7,086 nucleotides of DNA from Clostridiales bacterium. GTDB taxonomy: Bacteria; Bacillota; Clostridia; Oscillospirales; Butyricicoccaceae. Below, one piece after another: positions 1-5,942 of the stretch (positions within the stretch are counted from its first letter, which is position 1; the number at the start of each line of letters is the position of its first letter). The position numbers and the translations under genes are program-made. The notes below the pieces were generated by a model, which saw only the letters and a list, made by a program, of their open reading frames with translations, searched no databases and was not told the origin of the DNA. Location of the stretch: assembly GCA_019420045.1 (NCBI GenBank), contig JAHZHY010000273.1, forward strand, positions 1 to 7,086. The letters run 5' to 3'.

Positions 1-1
1 G

Positions 2-913
2 GAATTTGAAGCACCCAGCCAGGAGGAAAAAATAGAGGACGCCAAAGCCTATCTTTCGTCCATGGGAGTGTCGGACAAAGCCGCCATGTTCCAGATGATT
101 CAGTACTCCCTGTCTCAGGAGCAAACTGCGGTGAAGTTTCCCGGAGACCCCAGTCAGCTTTCCCAGGGGAATGGTTCCATGGGCTCCTCTATGGGAAGTG
201 CCGATGAAGCAGCTCTGGCTCAGGCCCTGGATCTATGGCTGTCCGATTCACCAGACCCGGGTATTCTGCTATCCATCTACGATGAAACCATCGCCGGAGC
301 CTCATATGAAGAGAATATGGAGAGCTTCGGAAAGGTCAGCTACGATGCCCCCTCTTCCATCAGCATCTACACCGACAGTTTTGAGGACAAAGAGTCGGTG
401 TCCCAGTGCATCGCCGACTACAACAAAGAAGCCAGCGAGGAAAACCAGATCACCTACACCGATTATGTGGAATTGATGACCCAATCCCTCACTTCCATTG
501 TGGACATTATTTCCTATGTGCTCATCGCTTTTGTGGCAGTATCCCTGGTGGTGTCCTGCATTATGATCGGCATCATCACCCACATTTCCGTCATGGAGCG
601 CACCAAGGAGATCGGTATTCTCCGGGCCATGGGCGCTTCCAAAAGGAATATCTCCCAGGTATTCAATGCCGAGACCTTCATCATCGGCTGCCTGGCCGGA
701 GCACTGGGGGTTCTGGTCTCTGCTTTGCTCACCATACCCATCAACGCCATCTTGCAGAGTTTGCTGGATGCATCCTCTCTCACCGTGGCTTTGCCCGTAA
801 CCTACGGCGGTTTCTTGGTTCTGCTCAGCATTCTGATCACCATGCTGGGCGGTCTGCTCCCTGCCAAAAATGCGGCAAAAAAAGATCCCGTGGCCGCTTT
901 GCGTACCGAATAA
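2..913 (+). CDS. FtsX-type ABC transporter permease, C-terminal part (5' end outside window)
   Basis: This is the C-terminal part of a membrane subunit of an ABC exporter of the MacB/FtsX class. The frame is open to the left edge, so the Met at position 62 is internal rather than a start. From that Met, residues ~1-140 form a hydrophilic, presumably extracytoplasmic region rich in acidic, Ser and Gln residues. A first transmembrane helix follows at ~145-172. Next comes the typical FtsX cytoplasmic loop with the MERTKEIGILRAMGASKRNI motif, then helices at ~206-231 and ~243-268. The end, with AAKKDPVAALRTE, is the classic FtsX C-terminus. In Clostridia this arrangement is often part of a long ATPase-permease fusion with a large external domain. 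Whether an ATPase is fused here cannot be seen. The substrate is unknown; peptides, lipids or antibiotics are typical for the family. A bidirectional terminator follows directly. Confidence 0.93.
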   Translation, partial: EFEAPSQEEKIEDAKAYLSSMGVSDKAAMFQMIQYSLSQEQTAVKFPGDPSQLSQGNGSMGSSMGSADEAALAQALDLWLSDSPDPGILLSIYDETIAGASYEENMESFGKVSYDAPSSISIYTDSFEDKESVSQCIADYNKEASEENQITYTDYVELMTQSLTSIVDIISYVLIAFVAVSLVVSCIMIGIITHISVMERTKEIGILRAMGASKRNISQVFNAETFIIGCLAGALGVLVSALLTIPINAILQSLLDASSLTVALPVTYGGFLVLLSILITMLGGLLPAKNAAKKDPVAALRTE

Positions 914-929
914 CATCTTTTGCCCCACA

Positions 930-969
930 AAAAAGCCCTCTTGCAGCTACTGCCGCAAGAGGGCTTTTT
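930..969. terminator. Bidirectional rho-independent terminator between convergent genes
   Basis: A perfect 10-bp GC-containing stem (935-944 with 955-964, loop 945-954) is extended by five A:T pairs (930-934 with 965-969). It therefore has a T-run on either strand. It lies between the stop of the ABC permease gene (+) and the stop of the MATE gene (-), so it can end both transcripts. Confidence 0.92.
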
Positions 970-986
970 GCAAAACAGGGGATCTC

Positions 987-2369
987 TTACCCTTTGGTTC
1001 CATGGATCACTTTGATCCATTTTCGGCTCCGCAGCCGGAAGACGCACCAGACGCATTTGATGATCTGATCGATTTTCAGCATGGTATAGATCCAGAAAGG
1101 CGACCAGTGGAACACCAAGCCGGCCAGATATCCCAAGGGGATGGAAGCCACCCACAGAAAGAGGATGTCGCCCACCATCAAAAACTTGGTATCTCCCCCG
1201 GCCCGCAGCACGCCTTTGGTGAGAATGGAGTTCATGGCCTGGAAAACAATGATAAAGCTGATGGCATCCATCAGGCTCCAGGCGATCTCTTTGGCCTGGG
1301 GCGTCACCTGGTAATAGTTGATGATGGGGCCGCGCAGCAGCAAAATCACCAGGGCCGCCAGGCATCCCACAAGGAATCCCAATCCCAGGAAGGTATAGCC
1401 CTGCCGCTGCGCCTTGTCATATTCTCCCCGGCCCATGGTATGGCCGGTAATGATGCCGCTGGCATTGGAAATGCCCTGGGTCAGCACCGAGCTGAGCTGC
1501 TGCACCACGGTGGTCACCGAATTGGCCGCCACAAAAGCAGTGCCAAGCCGTCCGGTGATCATGGCCACAGCGTTATTTCCCAAAGCCAGCAGGCCGTCAC
1601 TGACCAGAACAGGGATACTGATGCGCAGATATTCACTCAGAAGATCCCGGCACTTCATAAACAAATGCCCGGTGCGATAGCCGATTTTCTGATCCCGGAA
1701 AAAGAAATAACCGCAGATAAACACCAGCTCAAAGACCCGGGAAATCAGCGTACCCAGCGCGGCGCCGGCAATCTCCATCCGGGGCGCACCCAAATGGCCG
1801 AAAATAAACACCCAGTTAAAGAAGATGTTGATAAAGAAGGCCAGAATGGAGCAGAACAGCGGCAGCTTTACTTGGCTGACACTGCGCAGAACGATGGTAC
1901 AAGTCAAAGACAGGCCCATACAGAAATAAGTGGGCAGCAGCCAGCGGAGATAGAGCACGCCGTAATCCACCGTTACCTTTTCGGAAGTATAGATTCGCAT
2001 GACCATCTGGGGACTGATCAAAGTGGCCAGGGTAAACACCGCGGCAAAGGCCAGACAGATGCGAAGCATGATGGTGATGGCTTTGCGCAGTCCCTCCTTG
2101 TCCTGCATCCCCCAGAAACGGGAAGTGAGCACAGAAGCTCCCATACCGATGCCCATGCAAAAGATCTGAAATAGGTTGATAAACTGCCCGGCCAGGGCCG
2201 AGGCCGAAAGCTGGGCATCCCCCATGCTGCTGAGCATGATGGTGTCCATCAGATTGATCCCCACAGTGATCAACTGCTGCAAGGAGACCGGCACGGCGAT
2301 GCGCACCACATTTTTATAAAACTCCCTGTCCCCCAGATATCCCCTGAGATCCCATTTTCCCTCACTCAT
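987..2369 (-). CDS. MATE-family multidrug/cation antiporter
   Basis: A 460-aa polytopic membrane protein of the MATE family, which uses Na+ or H+ gradients to export drugs, organic cations or metabolites. The length matches the usual 440-480 aa. It has two homologous six-helix halves. The first begins near residue 20 (RIAVPVSLQQLITVGINLMD) and contains NIFFNWVFIFG at ~185-195, followed by GAALGTLISR, a conserved signature of the family. The second begins near residue 245 (ISIPVLVSDGLLALGNN). The C-terminus is short and basic. The start codon is preceded by a strong AAGGAGG site (complement of 2377-2383). A promoter lies ~85-115 bp upstream and is divergent from the neighbouring regulator-like gene. 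Clostridia carry many MATE paralogues, so the substrate and any specific name (NorM, MepA, DinF) cannot be assigned. A long open frame on the opposite strand is a shadow. Confidence 0.95.
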   Translation of the reverse strand: MSEGKWDLRGYLGDREFYKNVVRIAVPVSLQQLITVGINLMDTIMLSSMGDAQLSASALAGQFINLFQIFCMGIGMGASVLTSRFWGMQDKEGLRKAITIMLRICLAFAAVFTLATLISPQMVMRIYTSEKVTVDYGVLYLRWLLPTYFCMGLSLTCTIVLRSVSQVKLPLFCSILAFFINIFFNWVFIFGHLGAPRMEIAGAALGTLISRVFELVFICGYFFFRDQKIGYRTGHLFMKCRDLLSEYLRISIPVLVSDGLLALGNNAVAMITGRLGTAFVAANSVTTVVQQLSSVLTQGISNASGIITGHTMGRGEYDKAQRQGYTFLGLGFLVGCLAALVILLLRGPIINYYQVTPQAKEIAWSLMDAISFIIVFQAMNSILTKGVLRAGGDTKFLMVGDILFLWVASIPLGYLAGLVFHWSPFWIYTMLKIDQIIKCVWCVFRLRSRKWIKVIHGTKG

Positions 2370-2453
2370 AGCGCCCCTCCTTCCTGAGACGCTCTTTGCT
2401 TTGCCCTTTCCTTGTCACAAAGCACCTCTCCTTTCGTTTTTTCATCCAATTCT

Positions 2454-2483
2454 ATTATAAAAACATTGTAAGTTTTCCGTCAA
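2454..2483 (-). promoter_or_regulatory. Sigma-A promoter of the MATE gene
   Basis: On the minus strand, a TTGACG -35 box (2483-2478) and a perfect TATAAT -10 box (2459-2454) are separated by 18 bp. Transcription would start near 2447, giving a leader of about 78 nt before the ATG. Confidence 0.75.
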
Positions 2484-2512
2484 GTTTCCCCTGGATGCAC
2501 CCCTTGCAGATC

Positions 2513-2609
2513 TTCGTTATTTTTATCGCATCACGAAATTGACAAACAACTTCTCTTCTGCTATACTGCATTCATGATCAATTTCGAAGAACGAATTTTA
2601 CTACGAATT
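2513..2609. repeat. Cluster of CGAA(A)TT-type motifs around the promoter (possible operator)
   Basis: Related short motifs surround the +strand promoter. TTCGT (2513-2517) and ACGAA (2533-2537) form an inverted pair. CGAAATT (2534-2540) overlaps the -35 box and is inverted relative to AATTTCG (2580-2586). ACGAATT occurs twice in the leader (2591-2597 and 2603-2609), 12 bp apart. The repeats are plain in the sequence. An operator role, possibly autoregulation by the adjacent winged-helix-like protein, is inference, and AT-rich leaders produce such motifs by chance. Confidence 0.35.
2539..2567 (+). promoter_or_regulatory. Sigma-A promoter of the 137-codon regulator-like gene
   Basis: A perfect TTGACA -35 box (2539-2544), a 17-bp spacer and a TATACT -10 box (2562-2567). 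Transcription should start near 2574. An upstream in-frame ATG falls exactly there, so it would sit at the very 5' end of the mRNA with no binding site. This supports the start at 2628. Confidence 0.85.
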
Positions 2610-2627
2610 GCAAAAGGAGAATACACC

Positions 2628-3041
2628 ATGACAACCAAAGAAATTCTGCATCAGTTGAAAGAGATCCAGGGCCAGGTGAACGGATTGATTCAGGCATTGG
2701 AGCGGGAAGAGCAAAGCCAGCCGGTCACCGCCACAGTGGGTGAAGTGCGCCGGGCCGCCATTCTGGAGGAAGTCTACCGCCAGGGAGGCAGCGTGACAGC
2801 GGCGGACATTTCGGCTTTTGCCCAGCGCTATGGCCGCTCGCCCCGTTCCTGCGGCGGTTATTATTCCGGTGCCGCTCCCTCTCTGACCGCCAGCGAGGAT
2901 AAGACCCGCCGTGAACTCACCGCTGTGGGAACCGAACTGGTGTTGGAAGCCCGGAAAAAATGGGGAGAAGATTGGCTGGACCGTCTGCCTATGAGTGTTC
3001 TCTCCAACCCCCACACCCCGGACACCACCATCGCTTTTTGA
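2628..3041 (+). CDS. Uncharacterised protein with N-terminal coiled coil and probable winged-helix fold
   Basis: A 137-aa protein that I cannot assign to a named family. Start at 2628 is chosen because AAAAGGAGA (2612-2620) lies 8 nt before it, whereas the in-frame ATG at 2574 coincides with the expected transcription start. Residues ~4-28 form a heptad-like, charged helix (KEILHQLKEIQGQVNGLIQA) likely to dimerise. Residues ~42-110 look like a winged helix: helix RRAAILEEVYRQGG, a second helix AADISAFAQRYG, a Gly/Tyr/Ser-rich turn with one Cys (C75), then RRELTAVGTELVLEARKKWG resembling a wing plus last helix. The tail is Pro/Thr-rich and probably disordered. It is divergent from the MATE gene and has its own strong promoter flanked by repeated motifs. 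This is compatible with a transcriptional regulator of itself or of its neighbours, but that role is inferred from shape and position only. Confidence 0.8.
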   Translation: MTTKEILHQLKEIQGQVNGLIQALEREEQSQPVTATVGEVRRAAILEEVYRQGGSVTAADISAFAQRYGRSPRSCGGYYSGAAPSLTASEDKTRRELTAVGTELVLEARKKWGEDWLDRLPMSVLSNPHTPDTTIAF

Positions 3042-3054
3042 TTTTCCCTCTCCC

Positions 3055-3083
3055 TTGACACGCCTTTTTCCCAGTGCTACACT
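3055..3083 (+). promoter_or_regulatory. Sigma-A promoter of the DUF1638 gene
   Basis: TTGACA (3055-3060), 17-bp spacer, TACACT (3078-3083). It starts only 14 bp after the upstream stop codon. Transcription would begin near 3090, giving a leader of about 55 nt that contains a stable hairpin. Confidence 0.8.
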
Positions 3084-3091
3084 TCCTTTGG

Positions 3092-3126
3092 GGGCCGCCG
3101 GATTTTCTCCGGCGGTCTTTCCTTTT
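3092..3126 (+). terminator. Terminator-like hairpin in the DUF1638 leader (upstream-gene terminator or attenuator)
   Basis: A perfect 8-bp stem CCGCCGGA (3095-3102) / TCCGGCGG (3108-3115) with a 5-nt loop extends by G-T, G-C and G-T pairs to 3092/3118. A T-rich tract follows (8 T in 3116-3126). It lies downstream of the DUF1638 promoter but upstream of the DUF1638 ribosome binding site. It may terminate read-through from the 137-codon gene, attenuate the DUF1638 transcript, or do both. The T-tract is interrupted by C, so termination may be incomplete. Confidence 0.6.
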
Positions 3127-3144
3127 GCAAAGGAGGAATTTTTC

Positions 3145-3801
3145 TTGAACGCTGTTTTACTGGCCTGTTCTTCCCTGACCAAAGATGTGACGGCCGCCCA
3201 GAAAAAAATGCACACCAGCCATCCGGTGATTTGGCTAGACCGAAAATACCATGCAGATCCCAAGGAAATGCGCCGTCAAATCCAAGAAACACTGAGCGCA
3301 CTGGACCCCGCGGTGGATACCGTTTTGGTTGCCATGGGCTTTTGCGGCGGCTCCTGGGGAAATCTGACAGCCCAACAGCGCATTGTGATCCCCTGCGTAG
3401 ATGACTGCATCACCCTGCTGCTTCACACCGATGACCGAAGGGTCTCCAACCTGAAGCAAACCGGCCATTTTTATTTCCGGGAACCGGATGCCGGAGAGAT
3501 TTCCTTGGAAAGTATGGAACAGCGCCTTTGCCAGAGCCGTGGAGAAGCCCAGGGCCGCGCCCTTTTCCATCAATGGTTTGATCCTTTCACCCATATTGAT
3601 ATCATCGACACCGGAACCTATGACAGTTATGCTCCGGCCCACCTGCGCCAGGTCCAGCGGGATGCCGATCTGACCCAATGTGCCGTACGCCATGTTCCGG
3701 GCAGTATCCGTATATTGGAGAAGCTGGTATCCGGCCAGTGGGATGAACAATTCTTGATCGTGGAACCAGGCAATTCTCTGGCCTGGAAGGATTTCTTTTG
3801 A
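3145..3801 (+). CDS. DUF1638 domain protein (TTG start)
   Basis: A 218-aa soluble protein matching the DUF1638 pattern: an opening hydrophobic strand with Cys (NAVLLACSSL), a YHADP segment (H36), the GFCGG turn (C67), and IPCVDDCITLLL (C84, D87, C88) followed by GHFYFREP. No biochemical function is firmly established for DUF1638. From memory, homologues occur in methanogens and anaerobes near corrinoid-methyltransferase genes. The conserved Cys/His/Asp set suggests metal or cofactor binding; that is inference. The frame opens upstream at 2995, but AGGAGG at 3131-3136 lies 8 nt before a TTG at 3145, and the family's first strand begins right after it. The upstream translation is low-complexity, so TTG is the chosen start. 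It has its own promoter and terminator, so it is probably monocistronic. No methyltransferase gene is in the window. Confidence 0.85.
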   Translation: MNAVLLACSSLTKDVTAAQKKMHTSHPVIWLDRKYHADPKEMRRQIQETLSALDPAVDTVLVAMGFCGGSWGNLTAQQRIVIPCVDDCITLLLHTDDRRVSNLKQTGHFYFREPDAGEISLESMEQRLCQSRGEAQGRALFHQWFDPFTHIDIIDTGTYDSYAPAHLRQVQRDADLTQCAVRHVPGSIRILEKLVSGQWDEQFLIVEPGNSLAWKDFF

Positions 3802-3825
3802 TTTTCTGCCAAAAGCCTACTTTTC

Positions 3826-3854
3826 AGCCGCCGTCAGGCGGCTTTTTCTTTTTT
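3826..3854 (+). terminator. Rho-independent terminator after the DUF1638 gene
   Basis: AGCCGCC (3826-3832), GTCA loop and GGCGGCT (3837-3843), followed by a T-rich run to 3854. It lies 25 bp after the DUF1638 stop and just before the next promoter. Confidence 0.9.
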
Positions 3855-3865
3855 GCAATTCCCCC

Positions 3866-3894
3866 TTGACAAAGCGAATAGACAACTGTATTAT
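3866..3894 (+). promoter_or_regulatory. Sigma-A promoter of the GntR/ABC operon
   Basis: TTGACA (3866-3871), 17-bp spacer, TATTAT (3889-3894). The expected start is near 3901. The -10 box and start site lie inside the inverted repeats described as the putative operator. Confidence 0.85.
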
Positions 3895-3923
3895 TGTACT
3901 ATGTTCTTAATACAATAGTACAA
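3887..3923. promoter_or_regulatory. Putative GntR (YtrA-type) operator: two interlocked inverted repeats
   Basis: Two copies of TGTANTA-N14-TANTACA overlap with an 8-bp offset. The first is TGTATTA (3887-3893) with TAATACA (3908-3914). The second is TGTACTA (3895-3901) with TAGTACA (3916-3922), which extends to a perfect 9-bp arm pair (3894-3902 / 3915-3923). Half-site centres are 21 bp apart in each copy, about two helical turns. The block covers the -10 box, the transcription start and the edge of the ribosome binding site, which fits repression by the first gene product. Binding itself is inferred. Confidence 0.7.
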
Positions 3924-3938
3924 AAGGAGTGTGAGCCT

Positions 3939-4307
3939 ATGGCATGGCAATTTGACAGCGACCGCCCCATCTATGCCCAGCTGGTGGAGCAGATAAAGCG
4001 GCTGATCCTCTCCGGCGCCTATCCCCCAGGCAGCAAGCTGCCCTCGGTGCGGGAACTGGCAGCCCAGGCGGCGGTCAACCCCAATACCATGCAGAAAGCC
4101 CTGGCTGAGCTGGAAACCGATGGGCTGCTTTTCACCCAGCGCACAGCAGGCCGCTTTGTCACAGAAGATGGCGAAGCCATCCAGCGCCTTCGACGGCAGC
4201 TGTGCCAGGGTATCCTGGAAAACTTCATCCAAAGCATGACCGGTTTGGGATTCACTCCCCAGCAGGCTTTGGAGCAATTACAACTTCATGTGGAGGGAAG
4301 AAACTGA
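3939..4307 (+). CDS. GntR-family transcriptional regulator, YtrA subfamily
   Basis: A 122-aa DNA-binding repressor-type protein. Residues ~10-76 form the GntR winged helix: RPIYAQLVEQIKRLILSG, then PPGSKLPSVRELA, the recognition-helix region VNPNTMQKALAELETDG and the wing GRFV. Only ~45 residues follow, forming a short two-helix dimerisation tail. There is no FadR, HutC or MocR effector domain, which is the hallmark of the YtrA subfamily. Such regulators typically repress their own operon with adjacent ABC genes. In Bacillus subtilis the ytr operon responds to cell-wall-active antibiotics. Start at 3939 is set by AAAAGGAG (3922-3929), 9 nt upstream. An earlier in-frame TTG at 3894 lies in the operator and before the predicted transcript start. 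The stop overlaps the ATPase ATG by one base (TGATG), indicating translational coupling. Confidence 0.95.
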   Translation: MAWQFDSDRPIYAQLVEQIKRLILSGAYPPGSKLPSVRELAAQAAVNPNTMQKALAELETDGLLFTQRTAGRFVTEDGEAIQRLRRQLCQGILENFIQSMTGLGFTPQQALEQLQLHVEGRN

Positions 4308-5005
4308 TGAACGCTTTACTGGAATGCCGTAATCTGACCAAATCCTATGGCGAAAAACCGGCGCTGTCCAATGTGGACCTGACCATCTCTCCCGGCCGGA
4401 TCGTGGGGCTTCTGGGGCCCAACGGCAGTGGAAAGAGCACTTTGATCAAGCTGGCCAACGGTCTTCTGACTCCCACCGCCGGCGAAATACTGGTGTGCGG
4501 CAAAAAGCCGGGAGTGGAAAGCCATCTGGCGGTGTCCTATCTGCCGGATAAAAACTATCTCAATGACTGGATGCGGGTATCGGACATCATCGGATATTTT
4601 TCCGACTTCTATCAGAATTTTGACGCCAACCGAGCCCGGGATATGCTCCGCCGCCTGGACATCGACGAAAGCCAGCGGCTGAAGTCTTTGTCCAAGGGCA
4701 CCAAAGAAAAGGTGCAGCTGATTCTGGTGATGAGCCGCAGAGCCCAGCTTTATCTGCTGGATGAACCCATCGGCGGCGTGGACCCGGCGGCCCGGGATTA
4801 TATCCTCAATACCATCATCACAAATTACGATGAACAAGCCAGCATCATCCTTTCCACTCATCTGATCGCCGACATCGAAAAAGTGTTGGACGATGTGATC
4901 TTCCTTTCCGAAGGCCGGATAGCTCTGGTGTCCTCGGTGGACGAGATCCGGGAGAAAAATGGAAAATCGGTGGATGCGTTGTTCCGGGAGGTATACAAAT
5001 GCTGA
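4307..5005 (+). CDS. ABC transporter ATP-binding protein (YtrB/BcrA-like)
   Basis: A 232-aa cytoplasmic ATPase that powers the adjacent permease. Visible motifs are Walker A GPNGSGKST (37-45), signature LSKGT (128-132), Walker B LYLLDEP (148-154), the D-loop region GGVD (156-159) and the switch His in STH (H185). The signature differs from canonical LSGGQ, but LSKGTKEK-type sequences are common in YtrA-linked ATPases. At the Q-loop position the sequence reads YLPD (78-81), so the usual Gln appears to be Asp; this too is seen in some relatives. The length is typical of drug/lantibiotic-type exporter ATPases. GGAGG at 4292-4296 lies 10 nt before the ATG. The gene overlaps the repressor gene by 1 nt and the permease gene by 7 nt, so all three are surely one transcript. 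The substrate is unknown; cell-envelope stress or peptide antibiotic export is the likeliest theme. Confidence 0.95.
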   Translation: MNALLECRNLTKSYGEKPALSNVDLTISPGRIVGLLGPNGSGKSTLIKLANGLLTPTAGEILVCGKKPGVESHLAVSYLPDKNYLNDWMRVSDIIGYFSDFYQNFDANRARDMLRRLDIDESQRLKSLSKGTKEKVQLILVMSRRAQLYLLDEPIGGVDPAARDYILNTIITNYDEQASIILSTHLIADIEKVLDDVIFLSEGRIALVSSVDEIREKNGKSVDALFREVYKC

Positions 5006-5778
5006 GAAAATTGCTGAAATACGAATTCAAGTCCACCGGGCGCACCTTTCTGCCCATCTATGGAGCCCTGCTCATCACTGCTTTTCTTACCCGGCTCTTT
5101 GTCTTTAACAAGGATTTCTCCAATTCCTTCTTTTTGGGAATTTTCCAGGTGGTGATCTCATCCCTGTTCGGCCTTTTGCTCATGGCGGTGTTTATCCTCA
5201 CTCTGGTGGTCTCCCTCCAACGGTTTTACAAAAACCTGCTGGGCGAAGAAGGGTATCTGTCCATGACCTTGCCGGTGAAACCCTGGCAGCACATCTGCTG
5301 TAAGTCCCTTACTTCTCTGGTGTGGTACATTTTCAGCAGCATTGCCGCCATCCTGGCCTTTGTCATCCTGGCCTATGAAAAAGGAATGCTGGGAGACTTT
5401 TTTAAGGCCATCGGCACCCTCATCCGCCGGGGCAGCCTGAATGTCCAGATTCTCACAGCCTGCATAGAGTTTTTCCTGTTCGCTGCCCTCGGCGTGCTGG
5501 CCTTTACCATGATGCTCTATGCCAGCATGGCCTTGGGACAGCTGAGCGCCAACAAACGGCTGCTCACCTCCTTCGGCGCCTTCCTGGCCTTGAATTTCCT
5601 GGTCCAGATCCTTCTGGGTGTACTGGGGAACCTGGCTGCTCAGTGGATTTTCCCCGTATCCGATGACTGGGCCATTCATGTAGCACTGCTGCTGAGCATC
5701 GCCCTGGAAATCTTTTTCCTGGCCGGATTCTTTTTCATCACAAATCACATTCTGTCCCGCAAACTCAACCTGGAATAA
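4999..5778 (+). CDS. ABC-2-type transporter permease, partner of the YtrB-like ATPase
   Basis: A 259-aa integral membrane protein with about six predicted helices (near residues 17-36, 45-72, 104-126, 151-178, 188-216 and 226-247). It carries the motif RFYKNLLGEEGYLSMTLPV (75-93) between helices 2 and 3. That loop recurs in clostridial permeases next to YtrA-type regulators and probably contacts the ATPase; the contact is inference. Start at 4999 follows GGGAGG (4986-4991) by 7 nt and overlaps the ATPase stop. With one permease and one ATPase, the transporter probably assembles as a 2+2 complex. It is shorter than FtsX-type permeases and lacks a large external domain. It could export a peptide, lipid or lipid-linked cell-wall intermediate; the sequence does not decide. 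It is the last gene of the operon. Confidence 0.93.
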   Translation: MLRKLLKYEFKSTGRTFLPIYGALLITAFLTRLFVFNKDFSNSFFLGIFQVVISSLFGLLLMAVFILTLVVSLQRFYKNLLGEEGYLSMTLPVKPWQHICCKSLTSLVWYIFSSIAAILAFVILAYEKGMLGDFFKAIGTLIRRGSLNVQILTACIEFFLFAALGVLAFTMMLYASMALGQLSANKRLLTSFGAFLALNFLVQILLGVLGNLAAQWIFPVSDDWAIHVALLLSIALEIFFLAGFFFITNHILSRKLNLE

Positions 5779-5896
5779 AAAACGCCCTGCTGCGACGGTT
5801 TCCGCCCCCTGATCTGTGATACCATATCCTTTGCGGGGGCGCTGCCAACGGGCGGGCGCAGGCGGCTGTGCCGCGCCCCGCAGCCAAAAAAACATA
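5779..5896. other. GC-rich, structure-prone intergenic block after the ABC operon
   Basis: I see no credible gene here. The block holds several possible helices. CGCCCCC (5803-5809) can pair with GGGGGCG (5835-5841) across a 25-nt loop. GGGCGC (5854-5859) plus GGC (5861-5863) can pair with GCC (5870-5872) plus GCGCCC (5873-5878). The alternative GCGGC/GCCGC (5862-5866/5870-5874) is also possible. It could be a structured 3' UTR, a dispersed repeat or a small RNA. Nothing in the sequence alone decides. Confidence 0.4.
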
Positions 5897-5942
5897 AAAG
5901 AAGCGTATGTTTTTTGAAAACAGCGCTTCTTTTTTCTTTTTC
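5897..5942 (+). terminator. Rho-independent terminator of the GntR/ABC operon
   Basis: A long two-part hairpin. AAAGAAGCG (5897-5905) pairs with CGCTTCTTT (5924-5932). Past a small internal loop, TGTTTT (5908-5913) pairs with AAAACA (5917-5922) around a 3-nt loop. A T-rich tail runs to ~5940. It lies 118 nt after the permease stop. Confidence 0.75.

Noticed and set aside
302..928. 208-codon frame on the - strand opposite the FtsX-type permease
   Set aside because: The translation is low-complexity and Gly/His/Gln-rich, typical of an antisense shadow. The + strand frame carries clear FtsX motifs.
870..2174. 434-codon open frame on the + strand opposite the MATE gene
   Set aside because: Its translation is rich in His, Gln, Gly and Asp with no domain or hydrophobic core. 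It overlaps the shared terminator and is a complement shadow of a clear 12-helix MATE protein.
2574..2627. Extension of the 137-codon gene to an upstream ATG
   Set aside because: That ATG coincides with the predicted transcription start and has no ribosome binding site. The ATG at 2628 has AGGAG at ideal spacing.
2995..3144. Extension of the DUF1638 gene to an upstream ATG
   Set aside because: The added residues are Pro/Phe/Ser-rich, overlap the previous gene and contain the promoter and hairpin. TTG at 3145 has AGGAGG 8 nt upstream and fits the family's first strand.
3894..3938. Upstream TTG start for the GntR regulator
   Set aside because: It falls in the -10/operator region before the predicted transcript start, and the added residues are not part of the GntR fold.
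4202..4306. Upstream in-frame start for the ABC ATPase inside the GntR gene
   Set aside because: The extra residues do not belong to an ABC fold. The ATG at 4307 has a good ribosome binding site and the family N-terminus begins there.
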